From positions 1 through 13,482 of the forward strand of contig JAIWOS010000181.1 in NCBI GenBank assembly GCA_020217265.1: DNA of 13,482 bases, in the 5' to 3' direction. Positions 1 to 9,859 of the stretch are shown one piece after another; position 1 is the stretch's first letter, and each line of letters begins with the position of its first letter. The translations under genes were made by a program, and so were the position numbers. The stretch comes from Thiobacillus sp. (GTDB lineage Bacteria > Pseudomonadota > Gammaproteobacteria > Burkholderiales > Thiobacillaceae). Under the pieces are notes generated by a model that was not told the DNA's origin, ran no database searches, and saw only the letters and a program-made list of their open reading frames with translations.

Positions 1-457
1 CCGAGGTCATGGCCGCGTCGAGCTGGCCGAGGTCGAGCTGGGCGCTGGCGCGCAAGAGCAGCATGTCGAGCCGCGCCGCCGGCGGCAGGCCATCGGCGCC
101 GTAGCGTTCGAGCAGGACACGCGATTTGCCCTGCGCGAGCTGGGCCTGCGCCTGATACACCGCGATTTCGGCACGCGCCGCGCCCAGCCGCTCTGCATCC
201 GCCAACACGCGCTCGGCCGCCGCCGGCTCGCCGCGGCGCAAGTGCGCCTGCCCCAGCAGCACCAGCGCCGGCAGCATGCGCGCATCTTCTTTCAGCGCGT
301 TCTTCAGCTGGATGATCGCGCCGGCGTCGTCGCGCCGGGTATAACGCTTGAGCGCGTCCTCGTAATAGCGCGAGGCATTCGCGGCGGAATCGGCGTACGC
401 CAGCGGCACGACAAGGACGCCGGCCAGCAGCAGGGCGAGCGGACGGGGCAGGGGCAT
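1..457 (-). CDS. prsT: PrsT-like PEP-CTERM system TPR protein (5' part, continues beyond position 1)
   Basis: Reading the minus strand from ATG at 457 gives 152 open codons with no stop before the window edge, so the 3' part is missing. The start follows a GGAG ribosome site (463-466) by 5 nt. Residues 1-22 form a signal peptide with an AYA cleavage site; there is no lipobox cysteine. The mature part opens with SRYYEDALKRYTRRDDAGA and continues with AIIQLKNALKEDARMLPALV, then helix-turn-helix repeats rich in Ala/Leu typical of TPR units (about residues 29-60 and 62-93). The opening and the LLERYGADGLPP segment (115-126) match what I know of PrsT, the large TPR protein of exosortase A/PEP-CTERM exopolysaccharide systems. 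Its role there is probably periplasmic scaffolding, which is inference. Full-length PrsT proteins are around 900 residues, so most of the gene lies outside. It is divergent from metH. Confidence 0.72.
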   Translation of the reverse strand, partial: MPLPRPLALLLAGVLVVPLAYADSAANASRYYEDALKRYTRRDDAGAIIQLKNALKEDARMLPALVLLGQAHLRRGEPAAAERVLADAERLGAARAEIAVYQAQAQLAQGKSRVLLERYGADGLPPAARLDMLLLRASAQLDLGQLDAAMTS

Positions 458-646
458 GGTGGCTCCACAAACTGCGATCACGGATCAGAGGCAAGTATCG
501 TACCCGACGCGACGCGCCCATCCACGCGAGCCCTCAGCCTGGCGTGCCCGCCCGGCGTCGAAAAGCCGCCCCGACTGTCGGAACGCCAACCCCGGGCAGC
601 CAGGGCTCACCTTATATAATGCGGGTTTTCCTGATCGCCCTGCCCC
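458..646. other. divergent intergenic region prsT/metH
   Basis: This 189-bp region separates two divergent genes. Its right end carries the metH promoter. On the minus strand I see the GGAG ribosome site of the PrsT gene and a weak -10-like TACGAT (502-497), without a convincing -35. I looked for a cobalamin or SAH riboswitch upstream of metH and found no recognisable core. The metH transcript would also have only about 20 nt of leader, too short for one. Confidence 0.6.
592..627 (+). promoter_or_regulatory. putative metH promoter with consensus -10
   Basis: A perfect TATAAT lies at 615-620, followed by a GC-rich discriminator (GCGGG) and an expected transcription start near 627. The -35 region at 592-597 (CCGGGC) is poor, so the promoter may depend on an activator or on upstream contacts. 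The resulting leader is only about 20 nt and has no Shine-Dalgarno sequence before the metH ATG. Confidence 0.5.
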
Positions 647-4348
<3,702 letters not shown>

Positions 4349-4363
4349 GTTCTGGCGCTGGGC

Positions 4364-4921
4364 TTACCAGCCCTGTTGCAGCATCTTCTCCAGCCAGAAC
4401 AGCCCGATGACCGTCTTGGTCTCGCAGATGCGGCCGTCACGCACCCACTGCATCGCCTCGTCGAACGGCAAGCGGAAGACTTCGAGAAATTCGTCGTGGT
4501 CGCGGCCGTGGTCGCCGGCTTTCAGCTCGCGCGCCAGATAGAACGCCAGCCGCTCGTTGGAATACCCGATGCACGGATAAATCGTGGTGAGCTCGCGCCA
4601 GACGCCCGCGGTGTAGCCGGTTTCCTCTTCCAGCTCGCGTTGCGCGCACGTCAGGTCGGCCTCGCCGGGATCGATCTTGCCGGCCGGGAATTCGATGAAG
4701 TCGCGATGCAAGGGGTAGCGGTGCTGGCGCTCCAGCAGCACGTCGCCGTTGTCGAACACGGGGATGACGACCACGGCGCCGGGGTGGATGAGGTATTCGC
4801 GCGTGGATTCGCCGCCGTTGGGCAGGCGCACGCGGTCGCGCCTGACGTGCATGAGCCGGCCCTGGAAGACGGTTTCGGTATCGAGCTGCGTTTCGGTGAG
4901 GTCGGATGCGTCGGTTTTCAT
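4364..4921 (-). CDS. Nudix hydrolase, probable ADP-ribose pyrophosphatase
   Basis: A protein of 185 residues with a complete Nudix box (GX5EX7REUXEEXGU) at residues 81-103, beginning GKIDPGE and ending RELEEETGY, which binds the catalytic divalent metal. The preceding FIEFPAGKID and the following YPCIGYSNE (115-123, with a proline downstream of the box) are typical of the NudF/ADP-ribose pyrophosphatase subgroup. That subgroup splits ADP-ribose to AMP and ribose-5-phosphate; the substrate is inferred from family resemblance only. ATG at 4921 was chosen because the reading frame further upstream (to 4990) runs through a terminator hairpin and has no family resemblance. No clear ribosome site is visible. 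Its transcript start is unknown: it may have its own promoter, or come from read-through of the terminator at 4959-4988. It converges on metH. Confidence 0.88.
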   Translation of the reverse strand: MKTDASDLTETQLDTETVFQGRLMHVRRDRVRLPNGGESTREYLIHPGAVVVIPVFDNGDVLLERQHRYPLHRDFIEFPAGKIDPGEADLTCAQRELEEETGYTAGVWRELTTIYPCIGYSNERLAFYLARELKAGDHGRDHDEFLEVFRLPFDEAMQWVRDGRICETKTVIGLFWLEKMLQQGW

Positions 4922-4958
4922 GCCCGCGATGATAGCCGCGCGCTGCGGAAAACCGGGC

Positions 4959-4988
4959 AAAAAAAAGCCGGGTTCTTGCGAACCCGGC
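4959..4988 (-). terminator. strong Rho-independent terminator (minus strand)
   Basis: A perfect 9-bp stem (4967-4975 with 4980-4988, four-base loop) is followed on the minus strand by eight T residues (4966-4959). There is no T-tract on the plus strand, so it acts on leftward transcripts. It lies 37 bp upstream of the Nudix start, so it does not end any annotated protein gene. It is best explained as the 3' end of a short transcript initiating near 5050. Confidence 0.85.
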
Positions 4989-5050
4989 ATAAAAGAGAGG
5001 ACGAGCCCCTCATTGCGGAGAACTTCCTGCTTGCGAAACAGTGAGCAAGC
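4959..5050 (-). ncRNA. predicted small RNA, about 90 nt, with three stem-loops
   Basis: No plausible protein is encoded here, yet the stretch has the parts of an sRNA gene on the minus strand: an operator (5101-5086), a -10-like TAGCAT (5062-5057), a purine start candidate at 5050, and a perfect terminator ending at 4959. The transcript would fold into a 5' hairpin (5050-5045 with 5034-5029, GCTTGC/GCAAGC), a second hairpin (5011-5006 with 5000-4995, one G-U pair, loop 5005-5001), and the terminator hairpin. A single-stranded linker of about 17 nt between the first two hairpins contains TTCTCC, which could pair with a Shine-Dalgarno sequence. Targets and Hfq binding are unknown. The alternative is that this is a terminating leader controlling the Nudix gene. 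All of this is inference from sequence. Confidence 0.5.
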
Positions 5051-5056
5051 AAAAGC

Positions 5057-5101
5057 ATGCTACGAAGGGATCGCGGATTTGGATATACGACTTTAGTCGT
5101 A
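5057..5101 (-). promoter_or_regulatory. operator copy 2 plus -10 box for the predicted sRNA
   Basis: The perfect inverted repeat TACGACTTTAGTCGTA (5086-5101; 7-bp arms, 2-bp centre) sits inside a 19-bp sequence (5085-5103) identical to one at 5603-5621. On the minus strand it is followed 23 bp later by TAGCAT (5062-5057). The predicted start near 5050 puts the centre of the palindrome at about -43, the usual place for an activator touching RNA polymerase. No good -35 is present, which is in line with activator dependence. Confidence 0.5.
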
Positions 5102-5103
5102 GA

Positions 5104-5213
5104 TGGCACCCAAGCTATTGATTAGTAAAAACATTTAGTTTTTGAAACTCGCAAATATCCCGCTCGGAAGTGCCGGCTTCCCTTCAACTGCCGCCCGATT
5201 CGCAGGCGGCCCG
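5104..5213. other. AT-richer spacer downstream of the 105-aa gene
   Basis: About 110 bp, noticeably more AT-rich than the surroundings. It holds a weak A/T hairpin (5127-5132 with 5138-5143) and, closer to the stop codon, a short GC stem on the minus strand without a T-tract. Neither is a convincing terminator, so where the 105-aa gene transcript ends is unclear. No gene is seen here. Confidence 0.5.
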
Positions 5214-5531
5214 CTATTCGGAACTGCTGCAACCGCCCGATTCGACGACGGTTCCGCCCCCCGGCGCGGCCTTCACCGTGCCGACGAACATCATGTTCTC
5301 GATGCGCTCGAAATGGGCGTCGAGTGCCGACTCGACCTCGCGCTCCGACAGCCCGTCGTAGATATAGACGTTGCCGCTGCGTTCCTTGTCGAGTTCGGCC
5401 GGCGTGGGCTGCATCAGCCGGCGCACCTGCCATTGATGAAGATTGTCGTTCGGGGTCTGCGCCATGCCGGGGCCGATCGCCAGCAGGCCGCTGAGGAGCG
5501 CTTCGCCTGTGTGCAAAATCGTGTGTGCCAT
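5214..5531 (-). CDS. conserved-looking hypothetical protein, 105 aa
   Basis: I do not assign a function. The start is well supported: GGAGGT (5543-5538) lies 6 nt before ATG 5531. The N-terminus has a short apolar stretch (about residues 11-24, ALLSGLLAIGPGMA) that could be a weak signal peptide ending near AQ|TPND. The rest is soluble and charged, with LHQWQVRRLMQPTPAELDKE (31-50), GNVYIYDGLSEREVESALD (53-71) and FERIENMMFVGTVKA (74-88), and a glycine-rich tail with one cysteine (GGCSSSE). The middle segment reads like a genuine conserved protein core, and I have an impression of having met similar proteins in betaproteobacteria, but I cannot name the family. It is preceded by operator copy 1 and lies downstream of the response regulator gene in the same direction, separated by 108 bp. 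An internal start at Met23 is possible if the apolar stretch is not a signal. Confidence 0.75.
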   Translation of the reverse strand: MAHTILHTGEALLSGLLAIGPGMAQTPNDNLHQWQVRRLMQPTPAELDKERSGNVYIYDGLSEREVESALDAHFERIENMMFVGTVKAAPGGGTVVESGGCSSSE

Positions 5532-5575
5532 GGTCCACCTCCAGTCCGGAAGCCGCTGCGAGCTGCGGGGTCTCC

Positions 5576-5619
5576 GTTATAGAAGCCCCCCTGCGAACCG
5601 CCATACGACTTTAGTCGTA
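5576..5619 (-). promoter_or_regulatory. operator copy 1 plus -10 box for the 105-aa gene
   Basis: The perfect inverted repeat TACGACTTTAGTCGTA lies at 5604-5619 within the 19-bp sequence shared with 5085-5103. On the minus strand it is followed after 22 bp by TATAAC (5581-5576). The expected start near 5569 gives a leader of about 38 nt carrying the ribosome site, and places the palindrome centre near -42. A recognisable -35 is missing, so the palindrome probably recruits polymerase. Palindromes of this kind with 7-bp arms suit a dimeric helix-turn-helix regulator (for example LuxR/FixJ type). They do not look like the direct repeats bound by LytTR proteins such as the neighbouring regulator. 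Confidence 0.55.
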
Positions 5620-5639
5620 GAGGCCAGACAAGCCCTTGT

Positions 5640-6404
5640 TTACAAGAACTTAATTTTTTCTCTCAGACAGGAATACTGGCGCCGGCTGACGGCAAGACGC
5701 TCGTCCAGTCCATCCAGACGCAGGAAATGCCCCTCGTCGTCGCCCGGCAGTTTGCCGATTTCGCGGATGCGCGCGCCGGCCACCAGGCAATTGCGATGAA
5801 TGCGCACGAAGGCGTCGCCGAATTCGCTTTCGAGCCGGGTGAGCGATTCCTCCAGCAGGAACTCGCGCGCCGCGGTGCGCACGGTGACATATTTCAGCTC
5901 GGCTTTCAGGTACAGGATGTCGGCGACGGGAATGAGGACGATGCGCCCTTTTTCGTTGACCGACAGATGGGTGCGCGCCTTGGGGTAAGCCGCGCGCAGG
6001 TGTTCGAGCGCGCCGGCATTGAGCCGGTGGGCGCGCGACAGCGCTCGCACCAGCCGGTCGGCGCGCACCGGTTTCAACAGGTAATCGACGGCATTGAGGT
6101 CGAAGGCCTGACACGCGTAGGCATCGTAGGCGGTGCTGAAGATGATGGCCGGCGGCGCGGCCAGCCGGTTGAGGTGCGCCGCACACTCGAGGCCGTCCAT
6201 GCCCGGCATGCGGATATCGAGCAGGACGGCGTCGACCGGCTGGCGCTGCACCGCCTCCAGCGCCGCCAGGCCGGTTTCCGCCTCGCCCACGACGTTGACC
6301 GGCAGTTCGGCCGCGCAGTCGGCCAGCACATCGCGCAGGCGGCGGCGCGCGGGCGCCTCGTCATCGACGATGAGGACGGACAGGGGCAGGCTGGGTGCGT
6401 TCAC
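5640..6404 (-). CDS. algR: LytTR-family response regulator (AlgR type)
   Basis: A protein of 254 residues. The receiver domain (about 8-125) has the acidic pair Asp14/Asp15, phosphoacceptor Asp63 (LLDIRMPGMDG), Thr91 (FSTAYDAYA) and Lys111 (LLKPV). The C-terminal LytTR DNA-binding domain (about 145-250) shows IADILYLKAELKYV-like strand patterns, then RIHRNCLV and the closing SRRQYSCLREK. It is expected to be phosphorylated by the kinase encoded just upstream and to activate or repress genes in the cytoplasm; its targets are not known from sequence. The start is GTG at 6404, inside the kinase gene (44-bp overlap), which implies translational coupling. No later methionine fits, because the next one falls inside the receiver domain. 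In many betaproteobacteria hemC follows algR; here it does not. Confidence 0.92.
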   Translation of the reverse strand: MNAPSLPLSVLIVDDEAPARRRLRDVLADCAAELPVNVVGEAETGLAALEAVQRQPVDAVLLDIRMPGMDGLECAAHLNRLAAPPAIIFSTAYDAYACQAFDLNAVDYLLKPVRADRLVRALSRAHRLNAGALEHLRAAYPKARTHLSVNEKGRIVLIPVADILYLKAELKYVTVRTAAREFLLEESLTRLESEFGDAFVRIHRNCLVAGARIREIGKLPGDDEGHFLRLDGLDERLAVSRRQYSCLREKIKFL

Positions 6405-7404
6405 GGGTATAGGGCATGACGATGTGCACCTGATAAACGGCGCCCATGGGCTCGGACTTGAGCTGCGCGTCCAGATCGAAATGCAGCAGCAGCCGCTCGC
6501 GGATGTTGGCCAGCGCGATCCGGTTGCCCTTGTGATGGCTGGCGTCGGCGGCGACGGGGTTGCGCACGACGATGTGCACCTTGTCGCCGCTGCGGTAGAC
6601 GTTGAGGCTGACCTCGCCGCCGCCGGGCTGCGGTTCGATGCCGTGATAGACCGCGTTTTCCACCAGCGGCTGGATGACCAGCGGCGGAATCAGCGCGTCG
6701 GCCGGCATTTTCCGGGTATGCCAGACGACCTGCAGGCGGTCGCCCAGACGCAGCTGTTCCAGCTCCAGGTAGGCGCGGGTGAGCGCCACTTCGTCTTCCA
6801 GCGGCACCAGCTGGTTGGCCTGGCTCATCAGCGCACGGAACAGGTCGGCCATGTTTTCCAGCGCGTGCTCGGCGCGGCGCGGATCGCTGCGCACCAGCGA
6901 CAGCACGGCATTGAGACTATTGAACAGGAAATGCGGGCGGATGCGCGCCTGCAGGGCCTGCAACCGCGCCTCGGTAATGGCCGGCGACAACGCGCGGGCG
7001 CGCAGATTGAAGTAGGCGAGCAGGCCGCCGCCCAGCGCCAGCGCGAACAGGGCCACGACGGCCGGGGTGTAGGCCACGCTGTCGGTGAGCGGCGCCAGCC
7101 AGGCAGCGACGCCCGCCGCCACCGCCATGCCGAGGGCCAGCGTTGCCGCCACGCCCTTTCTGTAGGGCAGACCGCGCAGCCAGCGCGAAGCGAAGCACAG
7201 GGCCAGCAGACACAGCAGCAAGGCCGGCTGCGCCAGCGCCGAGAGCGCGATGAATTCGGCCCGGAAGTCGTCGACGTTCGCGGCGCGCGCGATCACGCCG
7301 GCGATCAGTGCGGCTTCCACCGTCAGCGCTATGCGCAGGCTCGTGCCCAGGTGGCAGAAGTTCGGCAATTCGACCGGCCGGTTGTTATGATTCCTGCTTT
7401 TCAT
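6361..7404 (-). CDS. algZ: sensor histidine kinase, AlgZ/FimS type (LytS-like His_kinase family)
   Basis: A protein of 347 residues. The N-terminus has the family opening [13 protein letters not shown], followed by four apolar segments forming a membrane domain. The cytoplasmic kinase core begins [18 protein letters not shown], with the phosphorylated His at about residue 158. The ATP-binding N-box is [18 protein letters not shown] and a later glycine/NIRERL segment completes the atypical ATPase fold of this family. The ATG at 7404 is preferred over an upstream in-frame ATG (7431) because family members start shortly before the LPNFC motif. The upstream choice would overlap argH. The gene is cotranscribed with the response regulator. 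Its start is only 14 bp from the divergent argH start, so its promoter must lie inside argH; I could not pick one out. Confidence 0.9.
   Translation of the reverse strand: MKSRNHNNRPVELPNFCHLGTSLRIALTVEAALIAGVIARAANVDDFRAEFIALSALAQPALLLCLLALCFASRWLRGLPYRKGVAATLALGMAVAAGVAAWLAPLTDSVAYTPAVVALFALALGGGLLAYFNLRARALSPAITEARLQALQARIRPHFLFNSLNAVLSLVRSDPRRAEHALENMADLFRALMSQANQLVPLEDEVALTRAYLELEQLRLGDRLQVVWHTRKMPADALIPPLVIQPLVENAVYHGIEPQPGGGEVSLNVYRSGDKVHIVVRNPVAADASHHKGNRIALANIRERLLLHFDLDAQLKSEPMGAVYQVHIVMPYTRERTQPAPVRPHRR
7361..7398 (+). promoter_or_regulatory. putative argH promoter inside the kinase gene
   Basis: An extended -10 element, TGTTATGAT (TATGAT at 7386-7391), lies upstream of argH. The best -35-like match (TTCGGC, 7361-7366) is weak and 19 bp away. 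Transcription would start near 7398, giving a leader of about 21 nt. The element overlaps the first codons of the divergent kinase gene, because the two starts are only 14 bp apart. Confidence 0.35.
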
Positions 7405-7418
7405 CCCTTGCCTGCCCC

Positions 7419-8810
7419 ATGAGCACCTCATCGACGCCCCCGACCGGCGCCTGGTCCGGCCGCTTTTCCGAACCGGTGTCCGAACTCGTCAAACGCTACA
7501 CCGCGTCGATTCCCTTCGATTATCGGCTGGCCGAGTTCGACATTCAGGGCTCGCTCGCCCACGCCGCCATGTTGCACCACGTCGGCGTGCTATCCAAGGA
7601 CGACCTGGACGCCATTCGCCGGGGCATGGCCGAGCTGCTGGAAGACATCCGCGCCGGGCGCTTCGAATGGTCGCTGGACAAGGAAGACGTCCACCTCAAC
7701 ATCGAGGCGGCGTTGACGGCCAGAATCGGCGACGCCGGCAAGCGCCTGCACACCGGCCGTTCCCGCAATGACCAGGTGGCGACCGACATCCGCCTGTACC
7801 TGCGCGACGCCATCGACCGCATCGCGGCCGGCATTCGCGCCTGCCAGGCGTCGCTCGTCGATCTGGCCGAGGCGCACGCCGACACGGTGATGCCGGGCTT
7901 CACCCATTTGCAGGTCGCGCAGCCGGTCACCTTCGGCCACCATCTCCTCGCCTACTTCGAAATGCTGGCGCGCGACGCCGAGCGCATGGCCGACTGCCGC
8001 AGCCGCGTGAATCGCCTGCCGCTGGGCGCCGCGGCGCTCGCCGGCACCAGCTATCCCATCGACCGCGCCTTCGTCGCGCGCGAGCTCGGCTTCGAGGCGG
8101 TGTGCGAGAACTCGCTCGACGCGGTCTCGGACCGAGACTTCGCCATTGAATTCGCCGCCGCAGCGGCGCTGGTGATGACGCACCTGTCGCGCCTTTCGGA
8201 AGAGCTGATCCTGTGGATGAGCCCGCGCTTCGGCTTCATCGACCTCGCCGACCGCTTCTGCACCGGCAGCTCGATCATGCCGCAGAAGAAGAACCCGGAC
8301 GTGCCCGAGCTGGTGCGCGGCAAGACCGGCCGCGTCAACGGCCATCTCGTCGCCCTTCTCACGCTCATGAAAGGCCAGCCGCTCGCCTACAACAAGGACA
8401 ACCAGGAAGACAAGGAGCCGCTGTTCGACACGGTGGATACGCTGGTCGACACGCTCACGATCTACGCCGACATGCTGCGCGGCGTGACGGTGAAACCCGA
8501 GGCGATGCGCGCCGCCGTCATGCAGGGCTTCGCCACCGCCACCGATCTCGCCGACTATCTGGTGAAAAAAGGCCTTCCTTTCCGCGACGCCCACGAAGTG
8601 GTCGCCCGCGCGGTGCGCGCGGCAGAAGCCTCGAACCGCGATCTCGCCGACCTGCCGCTCGCCGAGTTGCAGGCTTTCAGCGCGGTCATCACGGAAGATG
8701 TCTACGCCGTGCTGACGCCGGAAGGCTCGCTCGCTGCCCGCGACCACTTCGGTGGCACCGCGCCGAACCAGGTGCGCGCGGCTATCGCCCGGGCGCGCGC
8801 GCGGATGTGA
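7419..8810 (+). CDS. argH: argininosuccinate lyase
   Basis: A cytoplasmic homotetrameric enzyme of 463 residues catalysing the last step of arginine synthesis, argininosuccinate to arginine plus fumarate. The N-terminus [20 protein letters not shown] is the family opening. Conserved regions follow: [13 protein letters not shown] (from His111), [11 protein letters not shown] with His163, and the fumarase/lyase signature [12 protein letters not shown] with Ser284/Ser285 in the mobile catalytic loop. The length is close to the E. coli enzyme (457). ATG 7419 is chosen because the preceding in-frame sequence is antisense to the kinase and unrelated to ArgH. There is no Shine-Dalgarno sequence, and the bases before the start (CCTGCCCC) are almost the same as before metH. 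It converges on the MarR-type gene, with a hairpin between them. Confidence 0.97.
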   Translation: MSTSSTPPTGAWSGRFSEPVSELVKRYTASIPFDYRLAEFDIQGSLAHAAMLHHVGVLSKDDLDAIRRGMAELLEDIRAGRFEWSLDKEDVHLNIEAALTARIGDAGKRLHTGRSRNDQVATDIRLYLRDAIDRIAAGIRACQASLVDLAEAHADTVMPGFTHLQVAQPVTFGHHLLAYFEMLARDAERMADCRSRVNRLPLGAAALAGTSYPIDRAFVARELGFEAVCENSLDAVSDRDFAIEFAAAAALVMTHLSRLSEELILWMSPRFGFIDLADRFCTGSSIMPQKKNPDVPELVRGKTGRVNGHLVALLTLMKGQPLAYNKDNQEDKEPLFDTVDTLVDTLTIYADMLRGVTVKPEAMRAAVMQGFATATDLADYLVKKGLPFRDAHEVVARAVRAAEASNRDLADLPLAELQAFSAVITEDVYAVLTPEGSLAARDHFGGTAPNQVRAAIARARARM

Positions 8811-8849
8811 TCGGTACGCAAACCTATTCAATCACAGGGCGGAAGGTAA

Positions 8850-8886
8850 GCAAGGAAGAAGGGTACTCCTCCCCTTCTTCCCTTGC
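8850..8886. terminator. imperfect hairpin between convergent argH and marR-type gene
   Basis: GCAAGGAAGAAGGG (8850-8863) pairs with 8872-8886 over 14 bp with a single bulged C and an 8-nt loop. Neither side has a proper T-tract (the plus side runs into C6), so it is at best a weak bidirectional terminator, or a structure that protects both 3' ends. Confidence 0.4.
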
Positions 8887-8912
8887 CCCCCGTCAATTTC
8901 TTTCAGGCACAT

Positions 8913-9506
8913 TCATTCCTGGGCCGGCGGCGCCGACACCGGCGTCGCATGCTCGCGACAGATCCGCCGCGTCTCCGGGCTCGACAGCTTTTCCTGCATC
9001 AGCCCGCAGAAATAACTGCGCGGCCCCAGCCGCTGCAGGTGGCGGCAGGTGGCACACACGCCGAAGCTGCGCTTGCCGCTTTGCTGCTGCACCTGCGCGA
9101 GCACCTGCCGCAACACCACGATGGCCGACGTCACCCGCGCAGGGCTGGCGGTCTGCACGATGTCGCGCCAGGCGCTGCCGGCGGAAAGCGTCTTCAGGAG
9201 CGTGGTGCCGCCTTCGGTGAGAATCAGCCGAACCACCCTGCCGTCGCGCGGGTCGGCGTAGCGCGAGATCAGCCGCCGCCGCGCCAGCACCAGCAGGGTC
9301 TGTGAAACCGTGCCCTTGGTGAGCCCCAGGTATTCGGTGAGCGCCTGCGGCGTGTTGGAAAAGCGGTTGGCCTGGTTGAGGTAGAACAGCACCTGCAGGT
9401 GCACCGGCTGCAGGCCTTGCGCCGCGCCGGCCTGACGCAGGTCGGCGCGGGTGAGCAAGGAAAGACGCTCGACCAGATCGAAGAGGGTGAGCGCCTGGCT
9501 TTTCAA
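8913..9506 (-). CDS. MarR-type transcriptional regulator with C-terminal four-cysteine cluster
   Basis: A protein of 197 residues. The winged-helix domain (about 30-115) has TPQALTEYLGLTKGTVSQTL as helix-turn-helix and ADPRDGR as the wing, both typical of MarR. After a helical dimerisation segment, the C-terminus adds a motif not found in ordinary MarR proteins: Cys151-x2-Cys154, then Cys167 and Cys183 with His186 (FGVCATC...YFCGLM...RRICREH). It probably binds zinc, iron or an Fe-S centre, or senses redox state; this is inference. The start is TTG at 9506, 7 bp after the cyaY stop, with no Shine-Dalgarno sequence; coupling to cyaY is likely. No in-frame ATG exists near the N-terminus. Its position behind cyaY (iron/Fe-S) fits a metal- or redox-linked role. 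Confidence 0.82.
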   Translation of the reverse strand: MKSQALTLFDLVERLSLLTRADLRQAGAAQGLQPVHLQVLFYLNQANRFSNTPQALTEYLGLTKGTVSQTLLVLARRRLISRYADPRDGRVVRLILTEGGTTLLKTLSAGSAWRDIVQTASPARVTSAIVVLRQVLAQVQQQSGKRSFGVCATCRHLQRLGPRSYFCGLMQEKLSSPETRRICREHATPVSAPPAQE

Positions 9507-9513
9507 ACGCGCA

Positions 9514-9822
9514 TCAGAACGACACGGCGCCGCCGCCCTGGGCGGCGATCAGGCTGGCGAGCTTGTCGAAGAGCGGGGTGCCGTCCTTGGTATCGACCCA
9601 GCCGCCGTTCGACGGCTTGAAGTGGAAGCCGCCGGAGCGCGCCGCCACCCAGATTTCGCGGGCGACACCGTGACGGTTGACGATAATCTTGCTGCCGTCG
9701 TCGAACTCGATTTCGACGATGCCGTCGGCCGGCGTCTCGAAATCGAGGTCGGCGTCTTCCAGTGCGGCCTCGATGCGCGCCAGCGTCGCGGCGCTGGCCT
9801 GGTTGAAGTCGGCTTCGGTCAT
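9514..9822 (-). CDS. cyaY: CyaY, bacterial frataxin
   Basis: A protein of 102 residues, the usual CyaY length. It shows the frataxin fold pattern: an acidic first helix (ARIEAALEDADLDFE), then VEIEFDDGSKIIVNR (36-50) and EIWVAARSGGFHFKP (56-70), ending in the near-invariant AVSF-type tail. CyaY binds iron and modulates Fe-S cluster assembly through the cysteine desulfurase IscS. ATG 9822 gives the standard MTEADFN opening; an in-frame ATG at 9837 would add five residues and cannot be excluded. It is divergent from lptM with 37 bp between the starts, the arrangement commonly seen in beta- and gammaproteobacteria, and is followed by the MarR-type gene. Confidence 0.95.
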   Translation of the reverse strand: MTEADFNQASAATLARIEAALEDADLDFETPADGIVEIEFDDGSKIIVNRHGVAREIWVAARSGGFHFKPSNGGWVDTKDGTPLFDKLASLIAAQGGGAVSF

Positions 9823-9859
9823 TCCATTCGTGTCCATCGTGCGTGCTACCATTTCGCGC

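Noticed and set aside
458..646. Possible cobalamin or SAH riboswitch upstream of metH
   Set aside because: No conserved core was found and the predicted leader after the TATAAT box is only about 20 nt.
5086..5101. Palindrome as a promoter element for plus-strand transcription
   Set aside because: A weak TAGTAA lies at a similar distance on the plus side of this copy, but the other copy has no plus-side match, while both copies agree on the minus side.
4918..5109. Small minus-strand protein (63 codons) across the predicted sRNA
   Set aside because: It would run through the strong terminator into the Nudix gene, and has no ribosome site or recognisable sequence.
5122..5604. 160-codon minus-strand frame overlapping the 105-aa gene
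   Set aside because: Arg-rich shadow; the alternative frame has a strong ribosome site and a protein-like sequence.
7590..8831. 413-codon open frame antisense to argH
   Set aside because: Antisense shadow of a well-conserved enzyme gene.
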